Part shown: positions 34,201-49,200 of the stretch, piece after piece | Layout: each line of letters starts with the position of its first letter | Position numbering within the stretch: position 1 is the stretch's first letter | NCBI GenBank assembly: GCA_903813345.2 | Contig: CAIIXF020000010.1 | Span: forward strand, 7,679,169-7,743,168 | Length of the DNA stretch: 64,000 nt | Direction: 5' to 3' | Source: Owenia fusiformis | Taxonomy: Eukaryota > Annelida > Polychaeta > Sabellida > Oweniidae | Notes under the pieces: generated by a model | Seen by the model: the letters and a program-made list of their open reading frames with translations, nothing else | Databases searched by the model: none | Told to the model about the DNA's origin: nothing | Program-made: the position numbers and the translations under genes

Positions 34201-37200
34201 TAGAACATGTGTAAGTGGAATACCCGTGGTACAACAAAAAGTGTTCCACTTGCAAGGTGTTCCACTTACAGAGGTTCATTAACATGGCGTCAATGGGCCA
34301 CTGGACTTTAAAAATTTGTTCCACTTTAGGTGTTCCACTTAACAGTTTCTACTGTATTAAAAGTATGATTTGTCCAAATGTTGAGTGTCCATTCGTATTC
34401 TACTTTTTAGGTCATCGGTGCATTACATTTGGAGGTGTGAGATTATGTCAATTATTTGAGATTTTTGGAGTGAAATTTATGTCAAATTTGATGTGAGACT
34501 ATATTGTCATAGCAGTAACTAAAACCAACAGAGAGTTTCAACAGTGTGTCTTCTAGTGTGTGTGTGAATTAAAAATACCTAAGTTTGTAAAGCTGTATGT
34601 GACTTGTCCAATCTAATTTAATGTAACTCACTAAACTTATCTCATATACGTATTATCATCTGATTTTATAACCTTCATTTGATTTCAATTCCTGAATAAT
34701 AGGGCTGATTATACCTGGTATTCTACATCATGATAAACTATGACATCTCATTTCTTCTCAGCCATGATCTAGCAAAACAGAAAGATTTGATGAGTATCTA
34801 GCCTCATCAAACCTTAAGAGAATCAGGATAAAGAAGTGCTGAAAATATCATCTGATACTAGCCTCATCAAACCTTAAGAGAATCAGGATAAAGAAGTGCT
34901 GAAAATATCATCTGATATGTATATTCAATGATTGACACCAGCTTTTTCATATGTTGAATTCGGCACACATTTCAGATTTTAGAAAACTTTAGGTCAATAT
35001 TTTTTTAAATGTTGGTCCCATTTCTAAAATTCTTGTCTCACCCAAATTGTTTATTGTTTGCATTGTAGATCATTGGCACCCCTCTTTGGAAAGTGATTTA
35101 CATAGATTGAATATAAGGGAGTCTCATTGATCCTGATTTAGATTTAGATGGCTTACACATAAGGATGTAGTTCGATGTTTCAATTAATAAACATGAGTAT
35201 GAGAGGATCCGAAATCAATCAAACAACTCTAATCATGCTTTTGCAGTAGTTCCTGGATACTAACTGTGTAATATCAAATGTTTGGTCAAAGAATATAGCC
35301 AAGCAACACTAGAAGCTCATTCATCAGCCATTTGTCTTGTCATGCCAAATGACTACCAGAAATTATACCAGGCCACATGCCAGGCCAGCATTTAGAGCTT
35401 ACCCTGTATGATTATGTGTAATGTAATCTATCATTGTCTCATCTTTAAATTAATGCTCCTGTCATCTCATTAAAGCAGGTACCTATCTAGCTGTATGTGT
35501 TGTGTTGGGATTATTCATAGGCCTGCATCAAGTCTCTGTACCCTTTTGCTATGAACATGTATTCTACATCCTCTTTGAATACAGGAAATATAGGGAAATG
35601 TAGAGGAAATATAAGAGAATAGTAGAACTTGATGCATGTCTAAATTCTTTAATTCTTTCTTGCATGTTGTATTTCATATTGCACTTAGGGTTGTTACTAT
35701 TGTCCCTAGAATATTGTAATGATTAGTCGAGGAAGCAGTGAAGAGGAGAGGAATTTTGAATGGGCTCGCTCGAATCATATTTTTTCCAAAATAAAATAAA
35801 TTTAAAGGTAGTGGAATCAGCATACTAAATAACAATAGTGTCTCTGACATATTAGGGGTAATATATAGAGTACGATATGGTGACAATAATGGAAATATTT
35901 ATTCAAAGAGGGTGGGGGTAAAGCTTGGAATAATTCTCATGATATTCTTTAAATAGCTCACTTTAATTCTTGTATCATACACACTATCACAACCTCTCTC
36001 AAATTTGATTATTTTTGTTTTCAGTTCATTGGTTTTTGAACTGATAACATATCAGTTTGAGCTAACAGGCAGCCAAAATAGATCTCAAATCAAGTAATCT
36101 AAAAAGTCAGAGATGACTAAACCAATACTAAGCTCTCATTGCTTTTCTCTGGATATGCGTTAGACAAGTCAAGATGGACTATAACCCCAGTCAATCAATA
36201 TTTGACTTCTTAATAAGTAAATGCAGGTCTGTTGCCAGCTTTGCCAAGGGGCTATGATTTTTCAAAGAATCTGGGGGGTCAACATTTGACAACTTTGGCC
36301 GAAAATCGCTGTGGCTATGGGTGGGTCCAACTTTTTTCTTTCTTGTATGTATAACTTTGTGAGAATCTTCAACCAAATGTGAATGTATTTTGATATTATA
36401 TGACCAGATTTCTCTTGGACACAATGGGGATGCATCATGCACAGACAAGGGTTATCATATTGAAGATCTACATGAACAAGTTTTATTTCCTTTCAATGGA
36501 AGAGCTTGGCAGAGTAGGGACAGAATCTCGTTCAATCTACGGATTTAGAACTTAACACTCGTCTATGAATAATAGATGAAAGTGAACCTGATTGTATCCT
36601 GCCTAACAAAACCGATTTCCCTTTTTGGTGAAATTATCCTGCCACACTATTGCAAATATAAAATGAATGATCATGTAATACATTCCTGTCCTTTATGTTT
36701 TAAACCAAAAATGCTCAAAGAAAATGAAAAATAGTCTCAAGTAAATAAGTCTTTTGGGATGGTTTTTTGTGAGAGTTTTATTATAGTTTTTTCTGTTTCT
36801 CACACATTTTACCACTTTTATCACCTTTAGATTGATTATTTGTCATTTTAGTGCTTGTTCCATTAATCTAGTCAGCAAAGTAAATTGGATATTGTCTCTT
36901 ATTACATGTCTTTGTAATTTATTTTTACAGGAAGTTATGAATTGAAATAAAGTATAAAATATTTTTTATATTGTATGGGGGGAGAAATAATACTTATAAC
37001 AATTTTTAACTTTCTTTAATTAATGATATTTTTGTTTTTTAGATTTTATTTTGTTTTCCTTATTATTCACTTAAACTTACAATATTCATTTCATTTTCTT
37101 AACATTTGGTGGGATTAACATTTTAACTGATTATTATGATCAATAAAAAATAAACTTTGGAATTTTTTATGATTGTAATTACACCAATGTCTCTATATGG

Positions 37201-40200
37201 GTATACTAAATGTTTATTTGTTTGTATTGTTTTGAATTTTGCATTCAAACACCTTCATATCTGTATCCAAATCTAACTAATTGCATGATTTCACTAAATC
37301 AATGATAATACATAATATATATTATGAAAGTTCTTTATGCCATTTCAGCATCACGTGCAAAAATGATGACAGTAAATACACTTGCAAAAATCCGAGGCCA
37401 ATCAAAGAATGCCACCTATCCACAACCGGAAGGGAACCTTGGAGATTGTATGTCCAAATATGGTCGTGAACTTGGCGATGACTCTTCATTTGGTAAGTAA
37501 ATTCTGTTTTCTTTTAGGTTTCTGTCATTGTAGTCTCCATCTCTACTATTTCCCTCACAAGTGAAAATATGATAAAGGCGAGTAATGTAAATCAGATTGG
37601 GTCTTTAGATAAATATATGATATTAGATTGCTTTTATAGAGACATCAACTTGTATTAGTATGTTGCTGATTGAAAAGCATATGTCTAAATAAATAAAACT
37701 ATACATTAGGGCTACAGCTAGCGAGGAAAGTATGAATATTTCCTAATGACAGGATCAATATTATGTTTCAAGTTACAAAACTACTTTATCCTAAATCTAT
37801 AGTAGCTCTGATTCTTGATCGTGGCTTTGTCCATATCAAAATCATATCATGATTTTTAAGCACTGATAACACCATTGAAGCTCTTAGAGTACCAAGGATG
37901 TGTTAATATTTCACTGTCACATTATTATAAAAGCTGATGGCTGCATCCTTCCTTATTATCTTAAGCTCATTGTCTTTAGTAGCAACTCAAGGACTTTTCC
38001 TAGTTTAACTTGACATTTTGTTGTCATGCGATCAGGTAATGCAGTATTGAAACATCCATCAAATACAGGCTTTTCATTAGAGTTCCTAACAACAAGAAAA
38101 ATTGATTGCACCACTTGGTACAATTATTATTAATTATCATTTTAACATTGAAAATAGTGAAAATTCCTCTAAACAACAGGCAATTTTTGTAGAAGTGCAA
38201 CTAAACGTTTAAAGAAAATGTTGTGGTTTTAAAGTATATTAGATCAAATGGAAGGAATAAGCAAGAAGTCAACTCATGGTTTTTCAGTGCAATCAGCAAA
38301 AAAATCATTTTAGTTTCATACAAAAAAAAGATGAGGTAACCTTGACTTTCAATTTGAAAATGCTGAGTTCAGATTGATTCACTGGTCATGCAAAGGTCAC
38401 ATGATCAAGCAGGGAATGCTGGGATGATCCAAAATGAGATATAAATCTACAAATTGAAGCAATGTCTGCATTTATAGTAGTCAGATATAAGGGTTGCATA
38501 CATAATATCAAATAAATTGAAATATCACATTGACATCCAGCTAGATGTTTAGAGCTTATATGGCAGGATTCATTGCCCTTTAGTTTGACATGAAGTGTCT
38601 GGGCACCAGTGTCTGGACCCCCTCGCCCCTCAATCTACTTCCTTGGATGTACTTAACCTCCAGATTGTGGGAATAAGATACAAATATACATCTAATATAT
38701 CTATACATCTAATACAAATGTATAGGCTGGTGTCACAAGAGATTAAAGCAAAAATAATTTCATAGGCATAGCCAGGGGGACTGAAAACCGAAAAAAAATT
38801 GGCCATCACACCCCGCCCCCCTGACTGAAAGCTGGCTATGCCCCTGGAGTTTGAAAGCTCATAGAAATGATATACAATAATAGTCTTGCATCTTCCTTCC
38901 TGGAGTGATTCTACCCAACTTATAATTTGAGGCACAGAGCAGAGGCACTATGCACGTTAATGAGGCTCACTTTTGGAACTATTTTCAGACTATTGGGAAT
39001 TGTACCAAAGTTTTAACATTAGACAGGAAATAGATATCTGAGGAGGGGCAAAAATATTAGGCAAACTGCCCTTACCATACAGTTCTCTAATACAAATGTC
39101 TTCAAATACTCTGGGTTGACTCTGACACATTCATGCAATATCTAAACTAGATACTATTCACATATGTATATAATACAACATGTATAATTAAATCCATGGT
39201 CTTATCTGGTCATTATATAAACATGCAAGTAAAGGTCAGGCCTAATCAATAGTCCAGTAACACCCCAGTGACATTTGTCGCACGGCGGCCTCCGTACGGC
39301 GTATGCAGATTTTTACAGGCCGCAGGGAAGGCGTAGAAATTATAACTCGGAGTTATAATTTTTGTTCATTTCTGAGGTCGCCGTAGAAAAACAAGATTGA
39401 ATCATTATTTGTCAATGTTTCACGATCACTTTTCATTTGATATTACATCCTAGCACTATGAATAACATTTATAAGTTGTCCCGATATAAATAAAATGAAA
39501 AAAGTATTATTTATCAACAGAAATTTAAAATTCACCGTGCGGCTGCCGTGGGAAATGTGACTGCAAAAGTATAAGAGCGCAGAAATTCCGCGGCGAGCGT
39601 AGAAATGTTACTGGCCGCAGAAATGATAGACCGTAAGGTCGCCGTAGGAAATGTGACTGGGGTGTTAGATAGGTATCTTTGAGGAAAACTTCACATGCGT
39701 ATTCTACAAATTTCTTATTTTAACATGTTTCTACATAATAAATAGAGTATCACATTGTGTCTGTTCACAACATTCTTCACTGTTTTATTTATTTTTTACT
39801 GGCCAGACCATTAAAAAGTGGGAGAAACCCTATGTATAAAACAAAATATATTTCTACACCATCAGCACTGAAGTAATTTTCGGTCTCAATTAACTACATG
39901 TAGTGAAAAAATGAAATTTTTTCTTCAGATGTAGTGTGCAAGACTTTTCTGAAAACTTGAAATCATATTTTTACGAAATCTACAAAAATACTTAATTCAT
40001 ATGATCCTGAATTGAAGGAGTAGGGGATGCTTGTTTTTTGTTAGTTAGATCATTGTTTGGGATCTTGTGGTTTTTTATTTTCCTTATATCTGGTTTTATT
40101 CTTTGACACTGTTATAGCATCCTTTGGGGCTATATTTTTTTGCAGAGAGAGAATGATACAAAATACAATAGGGCATCATTTGGGATGTTTGGATAGTTTC

Positions 40201-43200
40201 CTTTTGCCCGGGTGAACTCTTGAATGTTCTTTTACTATAGCTCTATAGTCAATTTATAGTTTTTATACTCTCCCTTTTCCACTTGTGCTTACATATTCAC
40301 ACAAAGTATTAATTGAAATTGCCCATTTATTCTGCAGCCGATGATGAACAATGTGACATTTAAGCTCCAGCACTTAGCCATAGTATGTGGGTGAATAATG
40401 CGAATGCTGTTATTCTTGGCAATCACATTATAATGAATCAATGGCAAATTATACAATGTTTATAGAACTATCAGAAATTATCTTTATAGAGATAATGACA
40501 ATATACATGTTCAATGGTTTAACAGTTTCCTCTGTAAGTTCTTTCATTTCTATTTCACCTCTTCCTGAGAGTGAGAAGGTTCTTTCATTCATTCTGGGAA
40601 GGAACTGATTAATCTGTCATTTTATATTTTAATTTCTTGTAAGTGATGCAATATTTTAGCATGTGACTGTGATATAGTACCATTTGGAATATTCTGTTTG
40701 AACGGCAGTTTAATTTATGAATTATTCAACTTTTTCATCATCTCCAAGAAGTATTGACATTAAGCTTGTTATAGCCACCATTTTTTGCATCTGTAACGAA
40801 TTGATACATCTTTGTATCTATTTGCAATAACTTACCAATTGTTGACATTTTGTCACGTTAATGCCTTCTCAATAGTTGTCATAAAAAAGTGGAGTTTTAT
40901 GGCCAGTTTTTCCAATCCTATTGCCAAGAGTGAACAATTTTTGACATTGACAATTTGGCAACTGTTATTTCTAGCCCTGGTGTGGTGAATGCTACTCGGA
41001 GCTCATAAAATTGTTTGAATTGATAGGTTCATTAAGTTGCGATGAATTTATAGTAGTTTATAGAACATACTAGAATTTGAGATGATAAAGTATCCATAAT
41101 TTTATTTCATAATGTTCAATTTAGAGGGCTGGTTTCATTCAAAGAAAGGTTGTAGTGTACTAATTGGTAAATTGAAGCACATGGACAGTGAACGGAGTTT
41201 ATAGTTAACACATTCAGATCCAGGAAGAGAAAGGATTTGGTTACATGGAAGTTAATGTGCTAAACAAAATCTGTTTGATTGGTTTGGAAAATGGTGTATA
41301 CTAATAACCTATTACTGCATTTCTTAAAACATACTATGGTTCTATGATTCCTTTCTTCAAAACACAAATTAATTCATGAATTTTAGTTTCATGAGATGTT
41401 TCAGTCGTAGCCACAGTTGCAAGAAAATGTATGATAAATTAGGAAATCAAGCCAAGTATATGAATGGAATTGAAACATTTCTTGATTAACAATGGGTTTA
41501 CTTAGGAAAATAATGAAGCAGTAGATAATCTTATCGATAGTCCGCATATGTCAGTCACATGTCAATTAGTGTATGGTTCAACTAAAGATAATATGTATGA
41601 ATTTTACTTCTTAATTAAATCTGCTCATATCTATTAACAGTGGTATTATAAGGGTTATGTTATTTTTAGGAAATACTTATGTCTTGATTGAAATACCCTC
41701 ATTTTTTGTTGATTGCAATACTTTTATTTCTGGTTGATTGGAATTCCTTCATTTTTTATGTCACCACCAAAAAGTGGTGACATATTGTTATGGTCTCTGT
41801 TTCTCTGTTTTTGTGACGTTGGTTGGTGATTGGCAGTCAGCGGTTGATGTCTGTAACAAATGCTGGTGACATTTTGCATGTTAATGCCTTGTTGGTTGAT
41901 TGTTGGTAAATTGTATGACCAACTGGAATGTTTATAAACATTGACCACCTTACTTAGACCATTGTTATAATGATATGTTTATCTACAACTAGTCACTTTT
42001 AGACCTATTTAAGATAACAATGTACTATGACTGTACTATTGCTCATATCAAGGGGTCAAATTATAACAAAATGAATCATACTGAAAATTCTACCCATTTT
42101 ATCCTCCTTTGTAATTTATGTCATGATCCTGTTCTCTTTATCTTTTCCTCCCAATCCTTTTCTCCTGATCCCATTCTCTTAATTGTATTCTCCTAATCCT
42201 GATCGCCACACGTGAACATATCGACCAACTTACCATGAAATATATGTTAATAACACTGGATATATTTTCAGGGGTGTGTCTCGCTGAAGCTGGAGAGTCC
42301 TACAAACAACTGGCAGATGTGAAATATTCACTAGAAGATAATGTGAAACAGAATTTCCTGGACCCACTTCATTACTTACAGACCAAAGAATTGAAAGAAG
42401 TTAATGTAAGAATCAAGTGTATTTTCTATACAGTTAAACCTGTCTAAGTGGGGAACACCTTTAGTGTTCCATTTGTGAGGTGTTCCACTTAAAAAGGTTC
42501 ATTTAACATTAAGTCAGTTGATCTTGGGACTCTGAAAAGTGTTCCACTAGCAGAGGTGTTCCACTTTACCCCCCTATCACACCAAACTAGTTCTTACCCG
42601 TTCTTGCCAGTCATACGAAAATGTCGTAAAACGGGCTCAATCTGGCTGCGGTCGGAATATATGTCTAAAATAATTAGCTACTTCGTTCATAAACAGTCTT
42701 CAATACGTCCATCTCGTTCGCAGTTCGTTCAGGTCACACCACGTCGGTGTGCAACATAGTATAAACCGTCCCTTAGTCTAAAAGTTCATCATGACCTGAT
42801 TACAGAACGGTATGGTGGCCATCGAATTTTGAATCGATTCAAAATTCTAAATCACATTCCCCGTCCGGGAAAGTCCATGAAGTTCGTAAACAGACCGTAG
42901 AACGTTATAGCTACGTTCATTCAGTTCGCACACAGTTTAAAACCGATTCGGCAACGTTTTGACGATCACCAGAAAATTTTGAGCATGCTCTAAGTTCTGG
43001 AGGACCTACTCGTTTGAGTAGGTTCATGAAGTTTGTGAACAGATCCCAAACGGTTATTAGTGGGTTTTTAGTACGTCAAATCCGTTCGTGCACAGTTAAA
43101 GCCCGTTTTCGAGAACGTAGTGAGGACTAGTTTGGTGTGATAGTAGGGTTACAGCTTTCACTGTATTTGAAAAACCATGGAACAGAAAACATTAAAATAC

Positions 43201-46200
43201 AGTCTAGAGGTAATAATAACTGCCTTCTGACTAGAATAAAACATTTATTTAACAGCTGAATGCTGATAATGTCTGAATGACCCCGGAAGTAGCTGTCGTG
43301 GCCTTCCTTTTGAATACGTAATCCATTCCAGCTACTTCCAGCTACTTCAGTGACTGCAAAGTTAGCTTCGATCAAAGGATTATCTCTAACTGAAATTGTA
43401 CAGATGAACATTTTTCTTTAAAAGATTCTAAATTAAAATCTTGAACAGAGTAGAAAAAGACAGATTCTGTCCTTAGTTATAGCAAAATACAACTAAACCT
43501 GTCTAATTTGAACACTACAAGGATCCACCAAGAGTGTTCAAATCTCCAGGTGTTCATACATTTCAAGGTTTTTTTAACACAGAAGTATCGTTTGATAAAA
43601 ATAGGACCAAAAAGCAAAAATCGTTCAGATTAGAGAGGTGTACTGATATTCTGCACCAGAAATCCATTGGCTTAAAAGTCTATATTTCAGTTCATCAATC
43701 TATACAGAATACTTTAAATATAAATTACTGGCTTTTTGATATAAATATGTTACATTGATTTTAATAAAAATAAAAAAAAGATACTAGAGATAGTACTAGG
43801 TATGAAATTATAATAAGAATTCATGATAGCTACTCCCTCATCAATTGGTTGGTCAATAACACTACCATATTAATTCAATTTCGCATCAGGATAAATTGAT
43901 AACGGAAACATTTTCACGGCTGAAGAACTATAATTGCTCTATTTTTATACTTCCTAATATTAGAGATGCTGTAGCCATTTTATATTCAGATAAATTTCTG
44001 TCACGTCTCAACTGATCTGTAATTTTCTTTAGGTCTAATAAGAGTTTTATTTTTGCATCAGTTGTTTTCTGAGAAATTCGAGATCAAATAATTTAATCAA
44101 AATTTAGCACGAGCAGCAACACAATAGACTACATGCGAGTAGAAAAGCAATGTCATATTTGAAATCTGCATGTAAAATTAAATCTAGAAATATGGTTTCG
44201 AAAATTGTCTATCAACTTTGAAAATTTAATTTTTTTGAAAATGTGACTTCTCGTTTGGGTTGACTCCCCATAGACCCCATTTTACAAAATCACAAAAAGT
44301 GAATTATCTTTTCTTGTATTGGACAGATAACATTTTCTTTTACTGGACATATTTTAATTTGCATAACTATTAGATACATAAGAGTTATATGAAAATTGAA
44401 CCACACAAATAGATGTAATTTAAGTTAAAGGGAACTTTCTACTATACACCCCATGCTATCTGACCCGAACGAGCCACCTGATGGTGAATCTGGTAACTAC
44501 CTACTCGCATCTGTGTTATTTAGGAAAAAACATTGAGCAAAGGCAATCTGTGGTGATGTCAAAACCTTACCTTAGTGATAACAACGAAAAAAGATTATAA
44601 GCAATATTTTTTTCTAAGTTTTTGTATGTGCGCTTATGGAATCTCACAATATCTTATCCTTTTAAATTTAAATTTGGAAACTGCACTCTGCATTCATTAG
44701 AGAGGATACAGTAATTTTTGATCTAGCCTCCATTCAATCAGAGTATGTCAGCATAAAGTCAGAACACTACATTTCCTCCCTCTTAAGTAACTCACATTCA
44801 ACTTATTCAAACTCCCATCAATGAAATTACCGTTCAATCAAAATGTGTCAGCAGAATATCACGACACTACTTCACCTTCCTGCCTTGTAAGTGAAATATA
44901 CTCAACTCATTCAAACTCCCATCAATTAAATAACTGTTCAATCAAAATATGTCAGCAGAATATCACGACACTACTTCACCTTCCTGCCTTGTAAGTGAAA
45001 TATACTCAACTCATTCAAACTCCCATCAATGAAATTACCGTTCAATCAAAATATGTCAGCAGAATATCACGACACTACTTCACCTTCCTGCCTTGTAAGT
45101 GAAATATACTCAACTCATTCAAACTCCCATCAATTAAATAACTGTTCAATCAAAATATGTCAGCAGAATATCACGACACTACATTACCTTCCTGCCTTGT
45201 AAGTGAAATATACTCAACTCATTCAAACTCCCATCAATGAAATTACCGTTCAATCAAAATATGTCAGCAGAATATCACGACACTACTTCACCTTCCTGCC
45301 TTGTAAGTGAAATATACTCAACTCATTCAAACTCCCATCAATTAAATAACTGTTCAATCAAAATATGTCAGCAGAATATCACGACACTACATTACCTTCC
45401 TGCCTTGTAAGTGAAATATACTAAACTCATTCAAACTCCCAAAAATGAAATGAAAGCTAAATAAGTTCTTCAGTATAAAAACTGAAACTGTAAATCGTCT
45501 GTCGTAGTCAGAGGGTAGTACACCTAGTCAATTGGGATTAAGGGTACATTTGTTCCAGTGTACAAAATTCAATTTGGAATTATAGATAGATTGTTCTGGT
45601 GGAGATAATTAGATTTTCTTATTGACAAGTTAATGATACATATCACCATGTGCTGTTTCTTTGAACTATTGAATTATTTAATTTTCTTCCTTAGTCAAAA
45701 ATCCATAGTCCATGAAATGAAGTAAACATACTAATTATATTCTTGAAACATGTATCTATACTCATAAGGATCTGTTTTTTAGCATATAAATTTGGTGTAT
45801 CAAAACCTTGTTATTCATATATATGCAGCAGAAAGGATTATTTAATAATCTGAATAGCCTTTATTGGCTGAAAGTCAAAAATTTACAATTATTTAAATTC
45901 CATATTTTTCCTGTTTTCAGCACCACCGCAAGAAGCTGGAAGGCAGGAGGTTGGATTACGATTGTAAAAAGAGGAGACAAGTTAAAGGTATTTCGAACAT
46001 TCTTGTTAACATTTAAGAGTTCTTTAAACGTTCTTCTTGAGCTCATAGCTCTGGAAGTTGTTCTCTTGGGGCCATTGCTGTGAAGAGCTACAGACAGTCA
46101 GAAATGGGGCAAAAGTGAAATTTTTTTTAATTTTTAAACTTTTCACAAAAATTGCTTAAAAAGAGATATTTTGTGCACAAGGGTAGATTTGAAGAGAGTA

Positions 46201-49200
46201 TAATTTTGGCATTGCTCGTCTAGAAAATCTAATTTGCCTCTGTTATAATTGTAAGATCCTGGCAATGGCTTTGCTGTACTTTATCTTTCTTGTGAAGTCT
46301 TCAATTTTCAAGCAAGATCTTCAATTAAGAGTGGATTGAATCTTCAAATTAGAAATCTGCTTTTAATCACAAGATTGAAAAGTTTGAACTCATCATCTTA
46401 TTACTTTGATGTGCTTATCAGTCTATTTTATACACTGTCTATGAAAATAGTATAAAACTCTCTTAGAATTGCTCTTCTTTAAATAAATATGATTCTTTTG
46501 AAACTTGTGTGAAACCTTATTGAATTTGATATAATTCATTTTGAAATGAATATGATTTCTTGTATTTCTTGTTTTTATTATTTCTTGTTGGTGGCTACAA
46601 TGTGACACGACAATGAATAGATATTCTTGAATGTAAAACCTCATTCATTTTTGATTCTCAGACGTTTTATCTAGACAATAACCATTTTCCAGGAAATCGA
46701 AAATGAATGATGTTTTACACTAGGTACTTGTATTGCTTCAAGTCTGTGGACCACCTGCCCCTACCTTTTTAACCTTCAGTTTGTGGAAGTAGAGGGGGGA
46801 TGTATGAGGGGTAGGTCACGAGGGCTCAAAGCAAGACTTGGTAGCTACAAAATCACGGTGCCCATGTCAAGCTGCGCGCCTACTTAGGCGCGCAGTTTGT
46901 TTCGATCACAAACTGCGTGCCTAACAACATTGGATCATTTAAGTTGGAGTCTGTATTTTGAAACGTAATTTAAAGACATTTATCCTGCATTGTTTTCTTG
47001 TTCAATGCGTTCATTCTGTGGCGAATATACGAATCTTGCAAATACTAGCAAAAACTATGTGCAAATGAATCTAAGTTTTAAAACATAAGCAGATTAATGG
47101 CATTTTCGTCACTGATTTAACGGGAATTTATACGTAAATCGATCTAGCACTTTAAACATAAATGACAAATACTTTAGACTCGTTTTATATTTAATTCCTT
47201 ACACATTTATCATGTATAATCCAAAATATTTCGAGATAAAACAGATTATCAGGAGATTAAAAAGAAATAAATCACAAACTGCGCGCCTATTTTAGCCAGA
47301 AATTACAAACTGTGCGCATACACTATTAAAACTACATATTATCATTGGAATTTCTACAGAGGCACGTATAGGTGTTTTTCATGTAGCTTTGGAAATTTTG
47401 CTTTATCGTCAGATTTTATGAGATTTCATATTGAAAGTCAAAATGTATAATAGAAGTGACAATTAAGTTGGGAACGAAAAAAACTTTTATTTTCAGATCA
47501 CCATCTTGGTGGATGGACTCTCATAGTGTTTCAATTATGGGGTTCTACTATTAGACACATATGTGCCTTGTACACCCTATGCAGACAGAGCCTGTGGGAA
47601 ATATTGGGTGCGGCGCAAATGAGCGGAGGGTGCGGAGCTAACGGTCATTTTTGAATTTAAAATTGGGGTATTTCTGAAACTAAGCCGTTTTGGGACTTCA
47701 AATATACCAAGATATGTGTATTTGACACCAAATATCAATAAAATTGTGAAAATAGTAGTGCAATTCATTTTATAGCGACGCAGTATGCCTTAAACATATC
47801 CCAGACCTATATATTTTGAGACTATCCTTTTAATACTGCGTCCCCAGCATTCATAAAAAATGGTGTTCAAGATACACTACCCATGCAAATCATTTTTGCA
47901 TCTTGGAAGCCAGGCAGTATCTGTGTGATTTTATAAAAATTCGGAAATGTTCTTCAGATATGAGCCCCCTCTAAATATTGGGTGCGGAGCTACGTTTATG
48001 GAGCTGCTCCGCACCCAATATTTAGAGGGGGCTCATATCTGAAAAACATTTCCGAATTTTTATAAAATCACACTGATACTGCCTGGCTTCCAAGATGCAA
48101 AAATAATTTGTATAGATAGTGTACCTTGAACACCATTTTTTATGAATGCTGGGGACTCAGTATTAAAAGGATAATTTCAAAATATATAGGTCTGGGAAAG
48201 GTTTAAGGCACACTGCGTCGCTATAGAATGAATTGCGCTACTATTTTCACAATTGCATTGATATTTGGTGTCAAATACACATATCTTGGTATATTTGAAG
48301 TCCCAAAACGGCTTAGTTCCAGAAATATCCCAAATTTAAATTCAAAAATGACCGTTAGCTCCGCACCCTCCGCTCATTTGCTCCCCACCCAATATTTCCC
48401 ACAGGCTCTGTCTGCATAGGGTGTTGTATGGCGCTTATGTTTTCTAATAATACAAAACAAGCTTGGATAGGCAAGCAGTTTGGAAATATTAGGCACGCAG
48501 TTTGGGAAATACATGTGAATATAGGCGCGCAGTTTGACAAGAAAAATGTTTAAATCATGTTTATGGCGTATTATCGTTTTGAACACAAACTTTGCTGATT
48601 TAATCAGATGGAGTAATCCTATATATTCTAGAATTGAATAAACGGCAAATGACGATAAAAAGACATAGATATAGCTTTACACTGCAAATTTTGAACACAG
48701 AAGTTACTTAAGACCCTTATATTGAGATAACTAGGTTTACATCGGGAAAAACATTGAGTACTATAAGTAAATTAAGTTCATCTTCACAGAATGGTACTAT
48801 CTTTAGAACGAGACTAACCTTGTATTTTTCGTATTTTGGCTCTTTTTGGGAGTCGTGTCCTCCCCGTCTCGCATTTTGAAATATGCGCGCAGTTTGTCAG
48901 AGTTTCAAACTGCGTGCCTAGTAGGCACGCTGCTTGACATGGGCATCGTGAAAATGTAGAAACCTTTCTCATATGACCTTGATTTTATCAAAAACTGCAT
49001 ATTAATTTAACATCATCTTGTATGTGTAAAATATGTTTTCATGTCTTAATGGGTTAAAGATGTTTGAATCTTAGTAGGTCACATGAGAAAGGAGCACATG
49101 TACTCTTAGGGATTATAATGACTGTTATCTAACCGTGTGTTTTCTCTTTTTTCCATGCCATTTAGGAGGTAAATAGAAACTTTTTATTTTATTACTTATC

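Noticed and set aside
35674-36448. Minus-strand frames in endophilin intron 3
   Set aside because: Short, low-complexity translations with no domain and no splice support.
47577-48419. Two nearly identical 63-residue frames on opposite strands ([20 protein letters not shown])
   Set aside because: They are the two arms of the 851-bp palindrome read in mirror fashion; no domain and no conservation beyond the DNA repeat.
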